A DNA stretch of 64,000 bases. Origin: Macropodus opercularis. Lineage: Eukaryota; Chordata; Actinopteri; Anabantiformes; Osphronemidae. Below, one piece after another: positions 1-13,100 of this stretch. A program made the position numbers and the translations under genes. The stretch covers positions 15,605,501 to 15,669,500 of the forward strand of contig CM061096.1 in the NCBI GenBank assembly GCA_030770545.1. The letters are read 5' to 3'. Positions within the stretch are counted from its first letter, which is position 1. The number at the start of each line of letters is the position of its first letter. The notes beneath the pieces were generated by a model. That model had not been told where the DNA came from. It saw only the letters and a program-made list of their open reading frames with translations, and ran no database searches.

Positions 1-2512
1 AAAATGGACAGAGTTTCATTTCTGGCCACACTGGGTTTGTGATGAAATCCAGCCTGAAGCAGGACAGATTAAAAGCATTTTTAATCAGAGCAACAGCTTT
101 TCTAATGAATATTAATGATGATTAGAATTCATTAGTAAACTTGCTTGTTGCACATCTTTGTGGATATTTTATTACATTAGCGTCTTCACTGAGAGTTGAA
201 AGTGACCCCAGGCTTTGAAGGCCCTAATGTGACCTGATATAATTAATGAAGTGAGGCTTTGTGGAACATCAATTCTGCATGTTACAGTCAAAGCGTTGCC
301 TTTAAGACAGCGACCAGCGTCAAAAGGTGACATTTTCCTCCAACTTTCAGGTGTAATGACTCGGTCGTGTAGGTGGCTTAAAGTCATTTGTCGTAAATTG
401 TCAGGTAGGACGGTTTCAGCCTTGCTGAATGAACGGATCTAGCTGTCAAATCTATGTCAGAGTTTCAGCTGCTTTAGTGAGAGCTGTTATCTCGTAGTGT
501 GTGGTTGGTTTACTACTGATACTCACATTTATCAGCAAATGTGGCAGCTTGACTAGGAAATATCACCAAACCATAGGTCTGTGTTTGTTTTGAGGATTCA
601 GGCAATTCAAAGGTAAAACAAAAAGTGATTGTAGGTCAGTTATTGCTTCAGGCTACAATTTATGTTTCTTTATTATATGCAGCACCAACTAGACGCAGAG
701 AGCTTTAGAGCCGTCAAAGTGAAACTGCCATTGAGTGACAGTGTGGACAGAAAGAGGAAACAGAGCTCGTCGCAGAGGAAACTCCCACAGTTCTCGGCAG
801 TATTCATGAGGAGCTGGATCACAAGAAGGACCGACCGTGACAGGAAGGCAGGAGGACGAAGGGAAAGTCGCGCTCATCACCCGAGGCAGGTAAGTGGGAC
901 AGAGCTCGCAGCACATCCGAGGAGGAGGCAGAACCTGTGTCCCTGCTCCTGTCTGGGCTTTTCATCTCAGCGTTTTGTCCCACGGCTTGAAACTGTACAT
1001 GTATGTGACTGCGTAGCGCCAGTGTAGAGACGCCTCGTTCAGGACTGAAGTACTAAATATTAACTGACAGGTTCACGCTTCATTAAAGCAGATGTTCAAG
1101 TGCCATGAGCTAACGAATAAACATGAAATCTTTCATGTCAACACCCAGTGTCTCAAGATACAAAGGAATGACTTACAGTCAATTTTCATAATCAGACAAG
1201 AATTTCGTAAGAAGTGGACACAAGATGACATTTACAACACTACAAAAGAAATGTGGCAACGCTGGTGAATTTCCAGACACAGCATCATCGTCCGAGGAGT
1301 AATTACGGAACAATACAGAACAGAGTTTTCATGTGCCTGCAAATGTTTTACTGTCATCTGAATTTTTCCGTGTTTGTCTGAGATCATAGTTTTATGTCAC
1401 ACTTAGCACCACAACTGACAATAACACCTTCAGTAAAAGACTTGGTTTCAGAATGAATGTTTGAATCCCACATAGTCCTGACTGGGATTCCCCCCAGACG
1501 AGCTACTGTCTGCCGAGTCTGAGAGACCCTTAAAATCCCCGTCTGAGTTATCGCACGTCTTTTATTCACTTCTTTTAATAGTATATTTTTACAAGTGTTT
1601 AGTTATTAGTTATGTTGCTTTTTTTTAAACTTTGCCTATTTTAAGACAAGTAAAAAAGAGTTTTGCACATTGTAATATAAGAGACTAAAATGGTCTTTAA
1701 ATTATTTGGCACAAATCTGCAATATTTAATATATGTAATATTTTTAATATTTGAAAACAAAATACATGTATAGTAGCTACAATATCAGATCAAACAATGA
1801 CTGCACGAAAATGAAAATGAAAATTTACGATACACAGATTAATAATCACTCTGTCGAGAATAATTAATGGACTTCAGAGTTGTCAAAACCGTCCTACTTG
1901 TCAGAATTATTTACTGTTAATTAACAGGAAGTGAAAGAATTTAAAGCGATAATTTATTAATGAACTGTAGCACAACGTTTGTACAGTTTAATTTACAAGT
2001 GGAGTCAATTCAAAGGCTTTGGTTGCAGATAATCACAATTTAAATAAAAGACCTTTTATATCAAATCAAACTTCACTCCACGAGCTCTCAGTTTGGTAGG
2101 TGTGTGTTTTCAGGATTCTACTGTACTGTAGCGTTCGCTCATCTCTAAAATTCCCTTCTCTTATAGAAGCGCTGCCATTTTGAGGACGACGGCGTCATGT
2201 GCTCAGGCAGAGCTGTGAGGCCTCTCATCCGTGTCCCCGCTGGCTGTTGATCTACGTGGAGGTGTGTGATCATTTTGTGTGTTTATCGGGGTCTATCACA
2301 TGTGAGCGACAGAGATAAGAGGCCGGCGGAAGTGTGGTCACATCCCACAACAAGCTGACACTCAAAGCGGAAGTGAGCGATGCCGGTGCAGACTCATTTC
2401 TTCATTGCTTCTAGTAAACCTCTCTCTCTCGCTCTCTCTCTCCCCGTCATCCATCCTTCAGACCACACACACAGCTCAGTGAGCTCCCTGACAGCCCACC
2501 CTGCGCCCAGCA
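1..2512. other. Upstream flank of the cytokine receptor gene, no coding gene seen
   Basis: No open frame here resembles a known protein. A possible 5' untranslated exon on the plus strand ends near 892, where GAGGCAG is followed by a GTAAGT donor. It could splice to the coding exon at 2513, but I cannot show that it is transcribed. From about 1600 to 2060 the DNA is AT-rich and featureless. Confidence 0.5.
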
Positions 2513-4201
2513 ATGATGCATCTCTTCTGGGTCTCGCTGTGCTCGCTGCTCCCTCACCTGACACTCTGTGCTCCACAGCGTTGTGCCGTCCATGAGAGCA
2601 GCAGCTCCGGTCACGGTAGGTCTTTGCAGGACTTGCCAGGAACACAAAGCGGCCTCAGTGAACTCGCATCACCACTAATAAACCGGGACTTGTTACATTT
2701 ACTCAAATTCTGGAAAATAGCTGAAAAGTTTATGTACTTTTCTGTTTTCTGCTTCTTTTGTACTTTTAACTTCAGGAACATTTGCAACACTTTGCAGATG
2801 GAGTATATTGAATTTCCAAATGTAAATATCTCAGGTGGAAATTTGAAATATTCTTGTTTTAATTCTGAAATATTTCTTAATATTAATATTACAATTCAAT
2901 ATTAATAATTCTTTAAAAATGCATGTAACGCTGGACAGCAGTGCACTTGGTGTTTAAACAGGACGTTTCCTCTTTTGCTCAGTGTCTCCAATGCTCGAGT
3001 CCTTGCGGTGCCAAAACGACTACGAGTCCTACATCCGCTGCAGCTGGAGAGAAGACAGAAACACAACGCTGCAGCTCTGGCTCCACAGAGAAGCAAACAG
3101 GTACAGCCGAGAAGGCCTGACAGGGGTGAGGGCCAAAAAGCAGGGTGTGCACGCCTCAGTTATCCGCGTCCTTACAGGGAGCTGTGTGTGCCGTACCAGC
3201 CGCCGGTCCAACACGGGACGGTCCAGTGTAGAATACAGACTACAACATGGGCCATAGGCATCAAACACACCTTCTTCTTCCTCAAGAACGAGACTCCGGC
3301 CGTCTGCTCATCTGCTGCTCATAAACCTGTGCACCTCTCTCAGCTCTGTGAGTTTACGCTGCTCGTTCATGCTACCAGGCACAAACTGGACGATGAGCTA
3401 ATCTGGCTTTGTGTGTGTGTGTGTTCAGTGAGAGCTCTTCCACCAGTGAACCTGTCCACTCGTGACACAGGCGACGGAGGCCGGTGGATCCGCTGGTACT
3501 GCCCTTACCGGTCATCCTCCTCCCTGGCAAACAGCATCGTGTACCAGCTCAGCTACAGGCCAGTCACGCACGACAACTGGACCGTAAGCATCACTATATA
3601 GAAATAGGATCATAGCAGACACTTGTGCAACCGATTCCTACGGTGTAATGTCTGAAACATACTGCAGCGCTGCTAGAGCCACAAGAACTGTAGTAGAATC
3701 ACATGAGAGACAGTAAATTTCCTCTGACAGGAAAACGGGGGCGCGTTCTGCACCCATGGCTCTCACGCTTATTCAGAACGGTCGACTCACAGTCATCCTG
3801 ATCCCTGCACCGTAAATTAACAGGCTGTGCTTCTACAGCATCAAATCAGTGTTGATACGAGCAGAAAATAAAAAGGGCCTCAAATCTGTGTCCGTGTCAA
3901 ATCTATTTAAAGCTCTTAGCTCCATGTGTCAGATCGGTCAGATCTGCTGCTGGATCAGTGCCAGCTTATTGTGACATCATTTCCAGTTGCAGTTCACACG
4001 TTTTGTCAACACCTGATTCTGCAGCTTTTTAAATTTCTGCTACTTTCCCAGCATCTGACTCAGAGTCAACAAGAGTCATGATTTCCCCTCACATGGCTCA
4101 GCGTGTTAGCGTCTGATGAATAATAATATCATATCAATAATTGCGTCTAGCTGCTAACCTGGCAGGATGTAAATAACCTCTACATAGGTGTATTTATCAT
4201 T

Positions 4202-4243
<42 letters not shown>

Positions 4244-6788
4244 GCTGTTACTCTACCTGCAGACTGAGAACGTCTCAGACACGAATAAGGTACTAGACAA
4301 GACGCAGCTGCTTCCAGGCCACAGGTACGAGGCCAAAGTGAGGACCCGGGCCAGCGTGGGCCAGTGGAGCCACTGGAGTCCGGTGGTGACCTGGCAAACT
4401 CGAGACGGTAACTTAAGTAGTTTAAATAACATAGAATGAATGATTTCCCTTATGTGTGAGTTGGCATCAGCTTGTGACATTTCCTCTCTTTCTACTGTTC
4501 TTTTGTATGAGGATCATCAAAGCCTGTTGTTCTCTCTCTGCCCTAAGACACTGGACGGCCTCCCATTTTGCACTGTGTGCTGGTTAGAGAGACGGAGGTG
4601 ACGTGTAGCTGGGAGACGAGTCGAGAGCTGGCCCACTTCATTTCCTACCAGCTGACCTGTCGACAGAACCAGACTGCGCCGTAAGTCCAGTGTGACGCTG
4701 ACAGAACCATCCTTCCTGCTGTCGCTCAGCTGTTCATCTTGCATCCCCCTTTATAATCCCTGCATCCAGGTCTGAGCGATGCTGCGTGAACCTAACGGTC
4801 CGTCCTGAGCTCGGTGGGACGGTGCTGAGGTACAGCTGCTCGTTGACTGTTGCAAACCCTGCACATCTGCTCCTCGAGCTCCTACCAACACACAGCGCCA
4901 AGACCTTTGATTCCACGAGACACAGTGAGTAGAAACAAGCACACGATCGAATCGCTCAGAGCAGCACAGGAGCTGAAGCACCAGCACACAGAGGGGAGAG
5001 AAAGCTGCAGGGAACAGTGCAGAACAGTAGTGTCGCCACCTAGTGTTGGAATCAAACTACTGCAGCCCTGTCAGCATTTCACCACAACCTAAACTATGCT
5101 AATCTAGGAAAAGATAAGAAAAGCTATTAAGATAATCTCAGGGGGATCAAATTGTTCTTTTGATCCACAGTCTGTCCCAAGCAACCAGATGGGCTGGTGG
5201 TGAAGGAGAGAGGCCACAACTGGGTTGCGGAATGGACCAAACCCAGCACACCCTTGAACCTGTATTATCAGGTCTGCTATGGCAGGACACACCAACAGGT
5301 ACGGAACCGGTTACAGCGCTTGACTTCATTTCAAGTGCATTCAGCTCATGGGGTACGACTGTGTTCCATCAGGAACCCTGTAAGTGTGTGAACACTTCAG
5401 CCCTTCGCCAGATCATCCCAGGAGAGCTCCTGGTCCCATCCCAGGACTACGAGGTCAGAGTCCGATCGCTGGTTGAACCTGGAGAAGGTTCCAAATTCGA
5501 GGGGATCCCTTCAGAATGGACTAGTGCTGAGAAGTGGACCTCGCATCCAGGTACAGATCGGGTTCGTTCATAATGTTTGAGGTGATGGAAAGATGTCGTC
5601 ACCATTCCGTCTCCTCCCCGTCAGCCACCTGGTCCGTCACAGACGTCGTATACGGCCTCATCGGTGTGTTTGTGGCCGTACTCTTCTTCGTGTTCTACTG
5701 TGCCTTTCCAGCTTGTCAAAGGTATGTCATGTATTTCAACAGACCGATCGCTCGATGATCAAACTGTTTGAGCTAAATCAAGTTAAACCAATAAAGGTAC
5801 CGTTACTTTGCAAGTGTTTCCTTAAAGGGAACGTTCTAATTATATTTGAACTAACAGGAGGCTGGTACTGTGGGTGGACTCTGTCCCTTCTCCTGGGAAA
5901 AGCAAGATCCTGTCTGAGATCAAGGTGAGACTGGATGCTTTCGGTGTCTGTCTAAATGTTTTTCTCGCCCGTGACTCACTGTGTGCTTGTTATTCAGTCT
6001 GCCACCAGTCAGCCGTTCGTGCAGAGCGAGGACACTTCCACCTGCAAAGTGCTGCACTTCGATGCCGTATCTACCTGGTAAAGTCCTGACATTATCAGAC
6101 ACAAATCACGAATGGTAGCGTATCAGAGGGTCAGAGGGTCAGAGGGTCAGAGGGTCTCTGGACCAACACACGCTGAATGAATCCTGCCTCCTGCTCTTGG
6201 TCTCCCTGCAGCTCCTCACATGCTTCACTGTGGCCGATGAAGGAAACCGACAAAGCGTCTCTGGAGCCGGACGAGGGCGTGTGGAACTGTGACGATTCAA
6301 AGGTTCAAAGCTCCGACACATCCTCCATGAGCTTCAGCGGACCGTACATCTTCTGTCAGGTCAGCTGCTCAAAACCGCAGCCATTTAACGTGTATCAATT
6401 GAAACTGAGGAGGGTTTTGACTTTCTGACAGACGAAGGCCGTCAAGAGGTCAGCAGGTGCACAGTGTGAAGAGGAGGTCAAAGAAGAGAACGCCTCCCTG
6501 GACGACTCTCTGTCCCCTGGGCATTTCGCTCTTTTCGGAGAGGGCTACGTGCGTCTGCCCAGCCGGGCCGTGTCCACATCCACGCAGGACCTCGTCTCTC
6601 ACAGCAACGCCGAGCAGGATCTGCGGTGTCTGGACGCCATGATGGGCAAGATGAGCGTCCAGCACGACCTCAGCGGGGCCGCCAGCAGGGACCAGCCTCC
6701 GGCTTACACCGCCTCGCCTTTCAGCCCCTGGCCACCAGGAGGCCACATGCAGGCCTCGGGCTACTGCTTCCTCCCACAGCCCAAATAA
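2513..6788 (+). CDS. csf2rb: Class I cytokine receptor, common beta chain (CSF2RB)-like
   Basis: Fourteen exons join in frame to 677 residues: 2513-2615, 2983-3100, 3178-3347, 3429-3583, 4263-4407, 4548-4680, 4770-4924, 5171-5298, 5373-5550, 5625-5721, 5858-5924, 5998-6077, 6212-6359, 6432-6788. Residues 1-20 are a signal peptide. The ectodomain holds two cytokine-receptor modules (four FnIII domains). Paired cysteines ending in CSW mark domains 1 and 3. WSHWS (217-221) closes module one, and a degenerate SEWTS (416-420) closes module two. A single membrane span lies near 436-456, followed by a proline-containing Box1 (VPSPGK) and a roughly 217-residue cytoplasmic tail. The tail carries SFSGPY and tyrosine motifs such as GYVRLP, which would suit JAK binding and STAT docking. 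Two modules in one chain is the architecture of CSF2RB, the shared signalling subunit for IL-3, IL-5 and GM-CSF in mammals. Linkage to pdgfb and adsl agrees. The fish ligand is not known from the sequence, and another two-module receptor remains possible. Confidence 0.85.
4206..4240. repeat. (AT)n microsatellite
   Basis: Uninterrupted TA dinucleotide run of 35 bp in intron 4 of the cytokine receptor gene, about 20 bp upstream of the exon 5 acceptor. Confidence 0.95.
6123..6154. repeat. 8-bp tandem repeat, four copies
   Basis: Four perfect copies of TCAGAGGG lie head to tail in intron 12 of the cytokine receptor gene. Confidence 0.95.
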
Positions 6789-9700
6789 ATGGACCCACAT
6801 GCTTTCTGAGCACACAGAGGAATTACTCCAGCAGCAAGGTCTTGTTTTTAAAATAAGCTTTACAATTTAATTTAACAAATGTGACCAATGGAGGACAGCA
6901 GCGAACGCACAGTAATGCTGGTACTAGGTTACTACTTTCTTTTTCTGACGCTGTGTCGGGCAGGAAGTATAAACTGCTTTTCTCCACAGGCCTGTTTACT
7001 GGCTTGACATGTACTGTATGAGCTTTTTACTGCTTTCTCAACCATCCTGTCTCTCACCATTAGGGAGAACGTGTACGCTTCGCTGCCATGATCTCTGCTG
7101 TTATCAACAAAATGCGTGTTTGCACAAATGTTTGTGAGCGGAAACCTCGTTACCAAATGTTACAGTGAAATATGAAGGGCCTGAAAGGACATGACGCAAT
7201 TAAATATACACGTCGGGAAGCTTGACGACTGGATGACAGGGAGGCGCAGGTGAAGCGGATCATCTGTGATTAGTAAAGCTGGGCCAAAACAGGAAGTGAG
7301 TGGACCAAAATAAGAGTCACGACAGAGAGGTTGTCTCCATCGTGACGTGACTCTAATAATGCCTCGGTTGTGTTGAAAGCACCTGTTTGAAAAGCAAACC
7401 AATGTAATATAGTTTTGTTTTTTAATCGTCTATTCAAACCATTTATTTACACACACAAATATAAAAACTTTATCAGCTTTTTGCGATTCATTGCTCTGTT
7501 TATCAACTGTGTGACGACTGTTCGCAGTCAGTCCGTCAGACAAACGTTCTCTAGTACTTACAGTGCGAGGTGAGTGGGGCGTCACTGACGCTTTATGTCT
7601 GATGCGTTTAAGTGTTTTGTTTTTGCAGAGCGATGCTGATATCGACCTCCAGTCCATCCAGGTGCAGCTTCCTGTCTGACCTGCACAGCGTTGAGTGACA
7701 CTGACAATCACTCACAAGACAAAATGCGACACAAGTGATTGTTGATGGAAACACGCATGCTAGGGTTGAGGCCAGTGTTTGTGTGGGCAGCGCCTCTCTG
7801 ACCATAAAAACAGGAAAATAAAAGCTCTGGAAGTTGCAGGGAACGCGGCTGCACACGGATGCTTGTGCAACCTCCTGTTAAAGTCTCCGGCTTCCTTGTT
7901 ACTGGACATCAGGGAATCCACTGCACGTCTTCTGAGCAGAGGAACAATAAGAAGCACTACGTCACGACGATATGTGAGCTATTCAGAGGAGGGAATTACT
8001 ACGTGTCTGCCAGTGGACAGATAAGCTACAACAAACACGCAACCTAAGCAAGCGCTAATACAGACCGGGAACCGATCCGAGTTTTGAATTTCATCTGGTT
8101 TCAGTTTGTAAGTACTGATATTAACTGGTTCTTACTTTGTCCCGGGTCATCGGTTCTCTAACAGTGTTATAGAGGCCTAACGGGCTGTATCGCTCTTTAA
8201 GGTCAGCCGCTCAGCTGTGAGCCTCCTCGTGTGTTTAGTCACAGTCTCTGCTCCGCTGCGTCACGGTGGATGACCTCTGTGTGTAGAATGGGCCTGATAA
8301 TGCCCTCACACGTGTCACAGTGAACAAGCCTCCACGCACATCTCTGCCTGTTTCTATTTGAAGACCACGGGGGGTGAGAGCTGGAAACACAAGGCATCCC
8401 ACCTCGATGCTGAATTTGGAGATGGGCTGCTGTTTGGAAGTAGTAGGTTTGTGTGAGACTGGCAGCAGGGCTGCGAGAAGTATAGCACGGATACCTGAAT
8501 ACACACCGGGCTTCAGGAGTCATGCACCCTGCAGCGGGGGTGAGATGGTCAAATCATCAAAAACGTACGGTAATGATGGCATCTAGAAACACGAGGGCAA
8601 AGCATTTATCGTGCTTCAGCTCATTCCTCTGCTCAGCTCCAGGAAAAGCAGACGTTCTCGCAGCCGAAAGCCACGAGCAGAGAGCGTGCCAGCGGTCACG
8701 CACCGGGCATCACACCCCAGGTCTCCTCTTCAGACTGAACTCGCCGCACACAGCACAGCGTGGTAGAAGAACGTTCACGGAGCCGAGAAAGTATCGAATG
8801 TGAATCCTCACGTGGAATCAAACGTTGTCCAGGCTTTTGTGTTTGTCTGAACAGCAGCAAATGTCTAATGCGCATTTAAATGAAAACATGAAACAAAGTG
8901 GATGTAAGCACATTAGCTTCTTATGTCCATATATATGAAAATTAGATAGCAAAGATCATATCTTATAATAAAACAAACACAATCAGTAACAGTTGTAAGT
9001 TGATAAAAAAAACATCAAATTTTCAATAATTTACGTTTTTGGACAGAAGGTGGCTTCACCAGTGTTTCTATATGTTGTGGAAACTATAAATGCTAAATAA
9101 AAAGACGATATTTTTACAAAGACTGACTGGTTCAGGGATGGAAACACTGATGTCTTACTTCCTAAAGTCTAAAAGACGTGAGGTCGTTTGTGAAGAAATG
9201 AAATGAAATGAAATGCATGGACGTCTGTCTGTCCCAGAGAAACGCAGACACTAACAAATACTACGCGTGCGAGACAGAAGTGTAGAAACGGCACAAGCCT
9301 GCACACATTTCAAGGCATCCAAAGCAAACACGCATGATCAAATCATTCACGTCTCTTCCTTCAAACCAGTTAATGAGCAGTAATGGCAAAGATGAATAAA
9401 TAGGAGTGTTGAACAGCACCTTCTTCACACCTGAGCAGAGAAATCTCACTAAGCAACGTGTTCAGGTTCTCACCTCGCGTCTGTGTGATTCCAGTGTTTG
9501 TCATGAGTTCGATATATTTCAATTGGCTGAAGAGACACCATCACTGCAACAGGGCGTCAACACAGTCAACCCTGAGGGAAGCGCTGCTCATTGGAATCAG
9601 TATTAGCTGCTGTTGCTCTCTACTGACGATTGTCTATGACATTATCTAATTACAACATATTTATTGTGTCCGATTAAAGTCCCATCGGCCGTGGTCCCGT

Positions 9701-10157
9701 CCTTTAAAGTCCTTCTGTCAGGGTCTGTGTGCAGTTTCTCTCTGTTGATATCAAACAAGGTTCCACGTAGAGTTTTGAAATTGCACTATTCTCCACAGAT
9801 CTGACGAAGCAGCTGTCAGCGTCACCAGCAGCCACTGGCTTATATGTTTAGAAAAAAAGCAGGTCCGCCTTCCATTTTATTCCATCTTCTTCTCTCCCTC
9901 CTTCCAGATGCCGTTACAGTTTCACCAGACAGTCGTTAGTAGTGTTACTGGGGAGATCTGACAGGACGAGCAGGTTAAGGACAAGCGAATAAATACTTAA
10001 ATGAAGGCAGTTGCTCTGCTTCACTGCTGGATTATCCACAAATACACCGACTTCACTATGTGGCCCTGAAGGAGACAGAACAGAAGCCTTGAACCTGCTG
10101 TGGCTTTTACTACATCTACATGTTTAATACATGTCCTGGGAACCCACCTGGTTTCGT
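6789..10157. other. Intergenic region between two convergent genes, no coding gene seen
   Basis: The region lies between the stop codons of the receptor gene (+) and pdgfb (-), so both 3' untranslated regions should be in it. An AATAAA overlaps the receptor stop codon (6784-6789) and is too close to be the usual signal. Short open frames here have no recognisable protein content. The part from 8.8 to 9.2 kb is AT-rich. Confidence 0.5.
9876..9881 (-). terminator. Candidate polyadenylation signal of pdgfb
   Basis: TTTATT on the plus strand is AATAAA in the sense of pdgfb, about 280 bp past the proposed stop. A second candidate near 9655 is possible, because PDGFB transcripts usually have long 3' untranslated regions. 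Confidence 0.35.
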
Positions 10158-13100
10158 TTACATGAGCATGGCTCTCATAGCTGCCTTGCTAATCCGTTTA
10201 CGGTTCTTCCTGATTCGCCTCCTGGTTTGGCTCGGCCGGGCTGGGGGTCTGGGCCCTGACGGAGCCGGCGGCTTTCGAGTGGTCGTCATAGAAGTTGTGC
10301 TTTCTGTGTGAAGCAAATTTAAAAATATTACTTTAAATCATCGTTGTCTGAAAATACATTTGGGAAGAATCCGGCCATTTATTTGCAGATTGATCCAAAC
10401 CTGGTGTGTGTGTGGGCGTAAGCTGCTGATGGTGGTGCTTCCCGTGCCGACTGGCCAACTCCTTTCCCTTCTGCCGTTCCTCGTCTTCTCGCTTCGTCTG
10501 CTGCTGTCTCAGTATCTCCTTTTCTTCATCCAACCTCTTGTGAAGAAGCAGAAGCTCTTTCCGCTCCTCCTCGAGTTTCATCTCCTCCATCTTTAATATC
10601 CTCTCTTCGTCCGGAGTCTCGTTATTCCTCCGTTTCTCCTGCCCTCGAGGGTCTGGATTTGGCTCCTTGGTAGGTCGCAACCTGCTCCCAGTAACAGGCT
10701 CAGATTTGTCTTCTGGCCTTAATGGACTGTGTGTTTGCGTGCCTGCGTCCCCACCAAAGCTTTCCTCATCGATTCTCCCCTCGCTGCTGTTGAGCAGGAA
10801 CCCGTGTCCACCGTCCAGCAAGTCTTTTTGTGACGAAACGGTTTTGTTGCCATCTGCGATCCTATCACCCTTCCCTTCCACTTCCTCTGGACTCTCAGCT
10901 TGGAGCCTGGTGGAGTTATGCGTCCAGTGTGGAGCAAAGAGAGCAGCCTCCTCCAGCTGAGCCGGGTCCTCCCCAGGCAGACTGTACCCTTCTACGGGGG
11001 GGAAGGTGTCTCCTCTGGAGCTCCAGTGCTCATCCAGCAGATCCTCCAGGTGGGTCCTCTGGTTCTGCTTCAGCTCGTCCCACTGATGGAGCTCCTCCTT
11101 GGAGTGCACCTTCACCTTTGGCACAAATAAATCGTTTCAGCGTTGCTTCTTTATTCCGTGTTTGCATGGCTACGGTGCACGTGGTGCGTTCAGGGCACCG
11201 AGCTTACCTGTCCCTGCCCGCGTCCTTGGCTGAGGGTCTGGTTTTGATGCTGGTTGCTGCTGTGTTGCCGGTGGAAGGACTTCTTCTTGGGCGCAGGGGT
11301 CAGCTGACATCTGCACTCGACGTGGTCCACCACAGACACCACTGCTTTGGCATAAGCAGGTCGCATATTTATGAATTCAATCTTCGTGACCTGGTGAGAA
11401 ACGGGTGATACACAGTCAAGAAGCAGAGCCCAGGTCTGTATCTGAGTGGCTGCGGCTTATTCACCTGCAGGTATCTGGTGTGGGTCACCACGGGCACACA
11501 CTGCAGGGTCTTGGCGTTGCAGCAGCCGGAGCAGCGCTGCACCTCGACGCAGGGCGGCCATAACATAAAGTTGCCGTTGCTGCGGTCCAGCATGGCCCTG
11601 GTGACCTCGACCACCTCGGTACGGACCTTACACAGGGCCAGCAGCGCCGGCTGAGCGCCTGAGGAGCGAGACAGGACTCACGTGAGAAGCTGTACTACGA
11701 TGTGTTCGAACAGGAACATTGTAATATCTCTGTGTATTCTAGTCTAGTTTACATGAGGATTAATGCAGCCCACTCACTGAGGCTCCTTGGCAGCCGGTGA
11801 CCTCCGCTGGCTGCAGAATTCCCATCTTCCCCATCTGAGACAAAACAATACACAAATAAATCACTTCACCTTTATATAAACAGTTCTAGTGGCTTCTATT
11901 TTAATGTGGCTGTGTATGTGTAGAGCAGACACATGCAGGCGTGAAGACTGTGTTTCCCAGGTCACGTGAGGTTTATTACTGGTGATGTTTACTAGTCACA
12001 ATTAGGCTAGAAAAGCAACTACACTCTAGCTGAGTTGTGCTCGCACTGGCTGCACACACTTGGCCCCTGATATAAAAAAGCTGTGGTCTTTACCTACGGA
12101 GTCAGAGAGCAACAGCAGCTGAAGGTCCTCGACGGAGGAGATGGGGCTGTTTCTAACCAGCTCCACCAGGGCTGCAGGCAGAGGGTCCCCCTGAAACACA
12201 CGAGACCACCGACAGCACGGTGCACATCAGTTCGGCCCTTCCTGGCCGTGGTTGTGGGAAAAAAAGGAAATAAATGACACCGCATCGGACGTTTACAGAG
12301 GTTCCATGAACACATCTCAGTTAGTTGCACTGAGGCACAAACACTTGTGAACAAAATGGTCTCTGTTCCATCTAAAGTCAAGATTAGAAACCTGATCCAG
12401 CCTCACATTGTCTCACACACAGAGACCTTTAACCAAGGCTCCTAGTTATTATTTACTATTAATGGTTTGATGCAACATCTGTCTCCATTTCTGGGGTTTT
12501 CTTTCCATAATTTGTAGGATTTGTTTGTTTATTGCGTAACAAAATTAACTTTAACCAAATATTTCACAACCACTGCAGCACAAAACCAGGCAACAGCTTC
12601 ACATTGTCTCTCTATGAAGTGACTGTGGGTTTAACCCCCCTGGTCATTAATGCGCAAGAGGAGGGAGGAGGAGGGTGAGGAGTATTAAGTAAAGCAGACA
12701 CACAATGGTCACTTAGAGGAGGGTGAATGACTATTGGCGTTGTGGCTTCTCATCTGCTAACATTTAGGGGTCAAAGGAGTCAGGAAGGAGTCAGGAAGTG
12801 GGGGAAGGAGTGATACAGCGACGAGGAGAGGAGGGAGGTGCATCCAGAAAAGAAGCGAGGGATAATGGATGAATAAAAGACGTGTTAAATGGATCGGGAC
12901 CCTGCCTCACTCTGGACCTGGAGGTGCTTCGTGTGCTTCGTGTGCTTCAGTGTGAGCGAGTCAAAGAAGCTGATCTCGCAGCAGCGAAGACTCGAAAACT
13001 CTTCTGTTTTTTACCCGTGTGTTGGGCTCCACTCCTGGAGAACAGAACGAGTCCTGAGCACATTCTAGCCAGAAGGAAGGAACCGCTGAGCGTCTGCGTG

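Noticed and set aside
10830..11408. 192-codon plus-strand open frame over pdgfb
   Set aside because: It is the antisense shadow of pdgfb exons 5 and 6, which have the PDGF motifs and closing splice phases.
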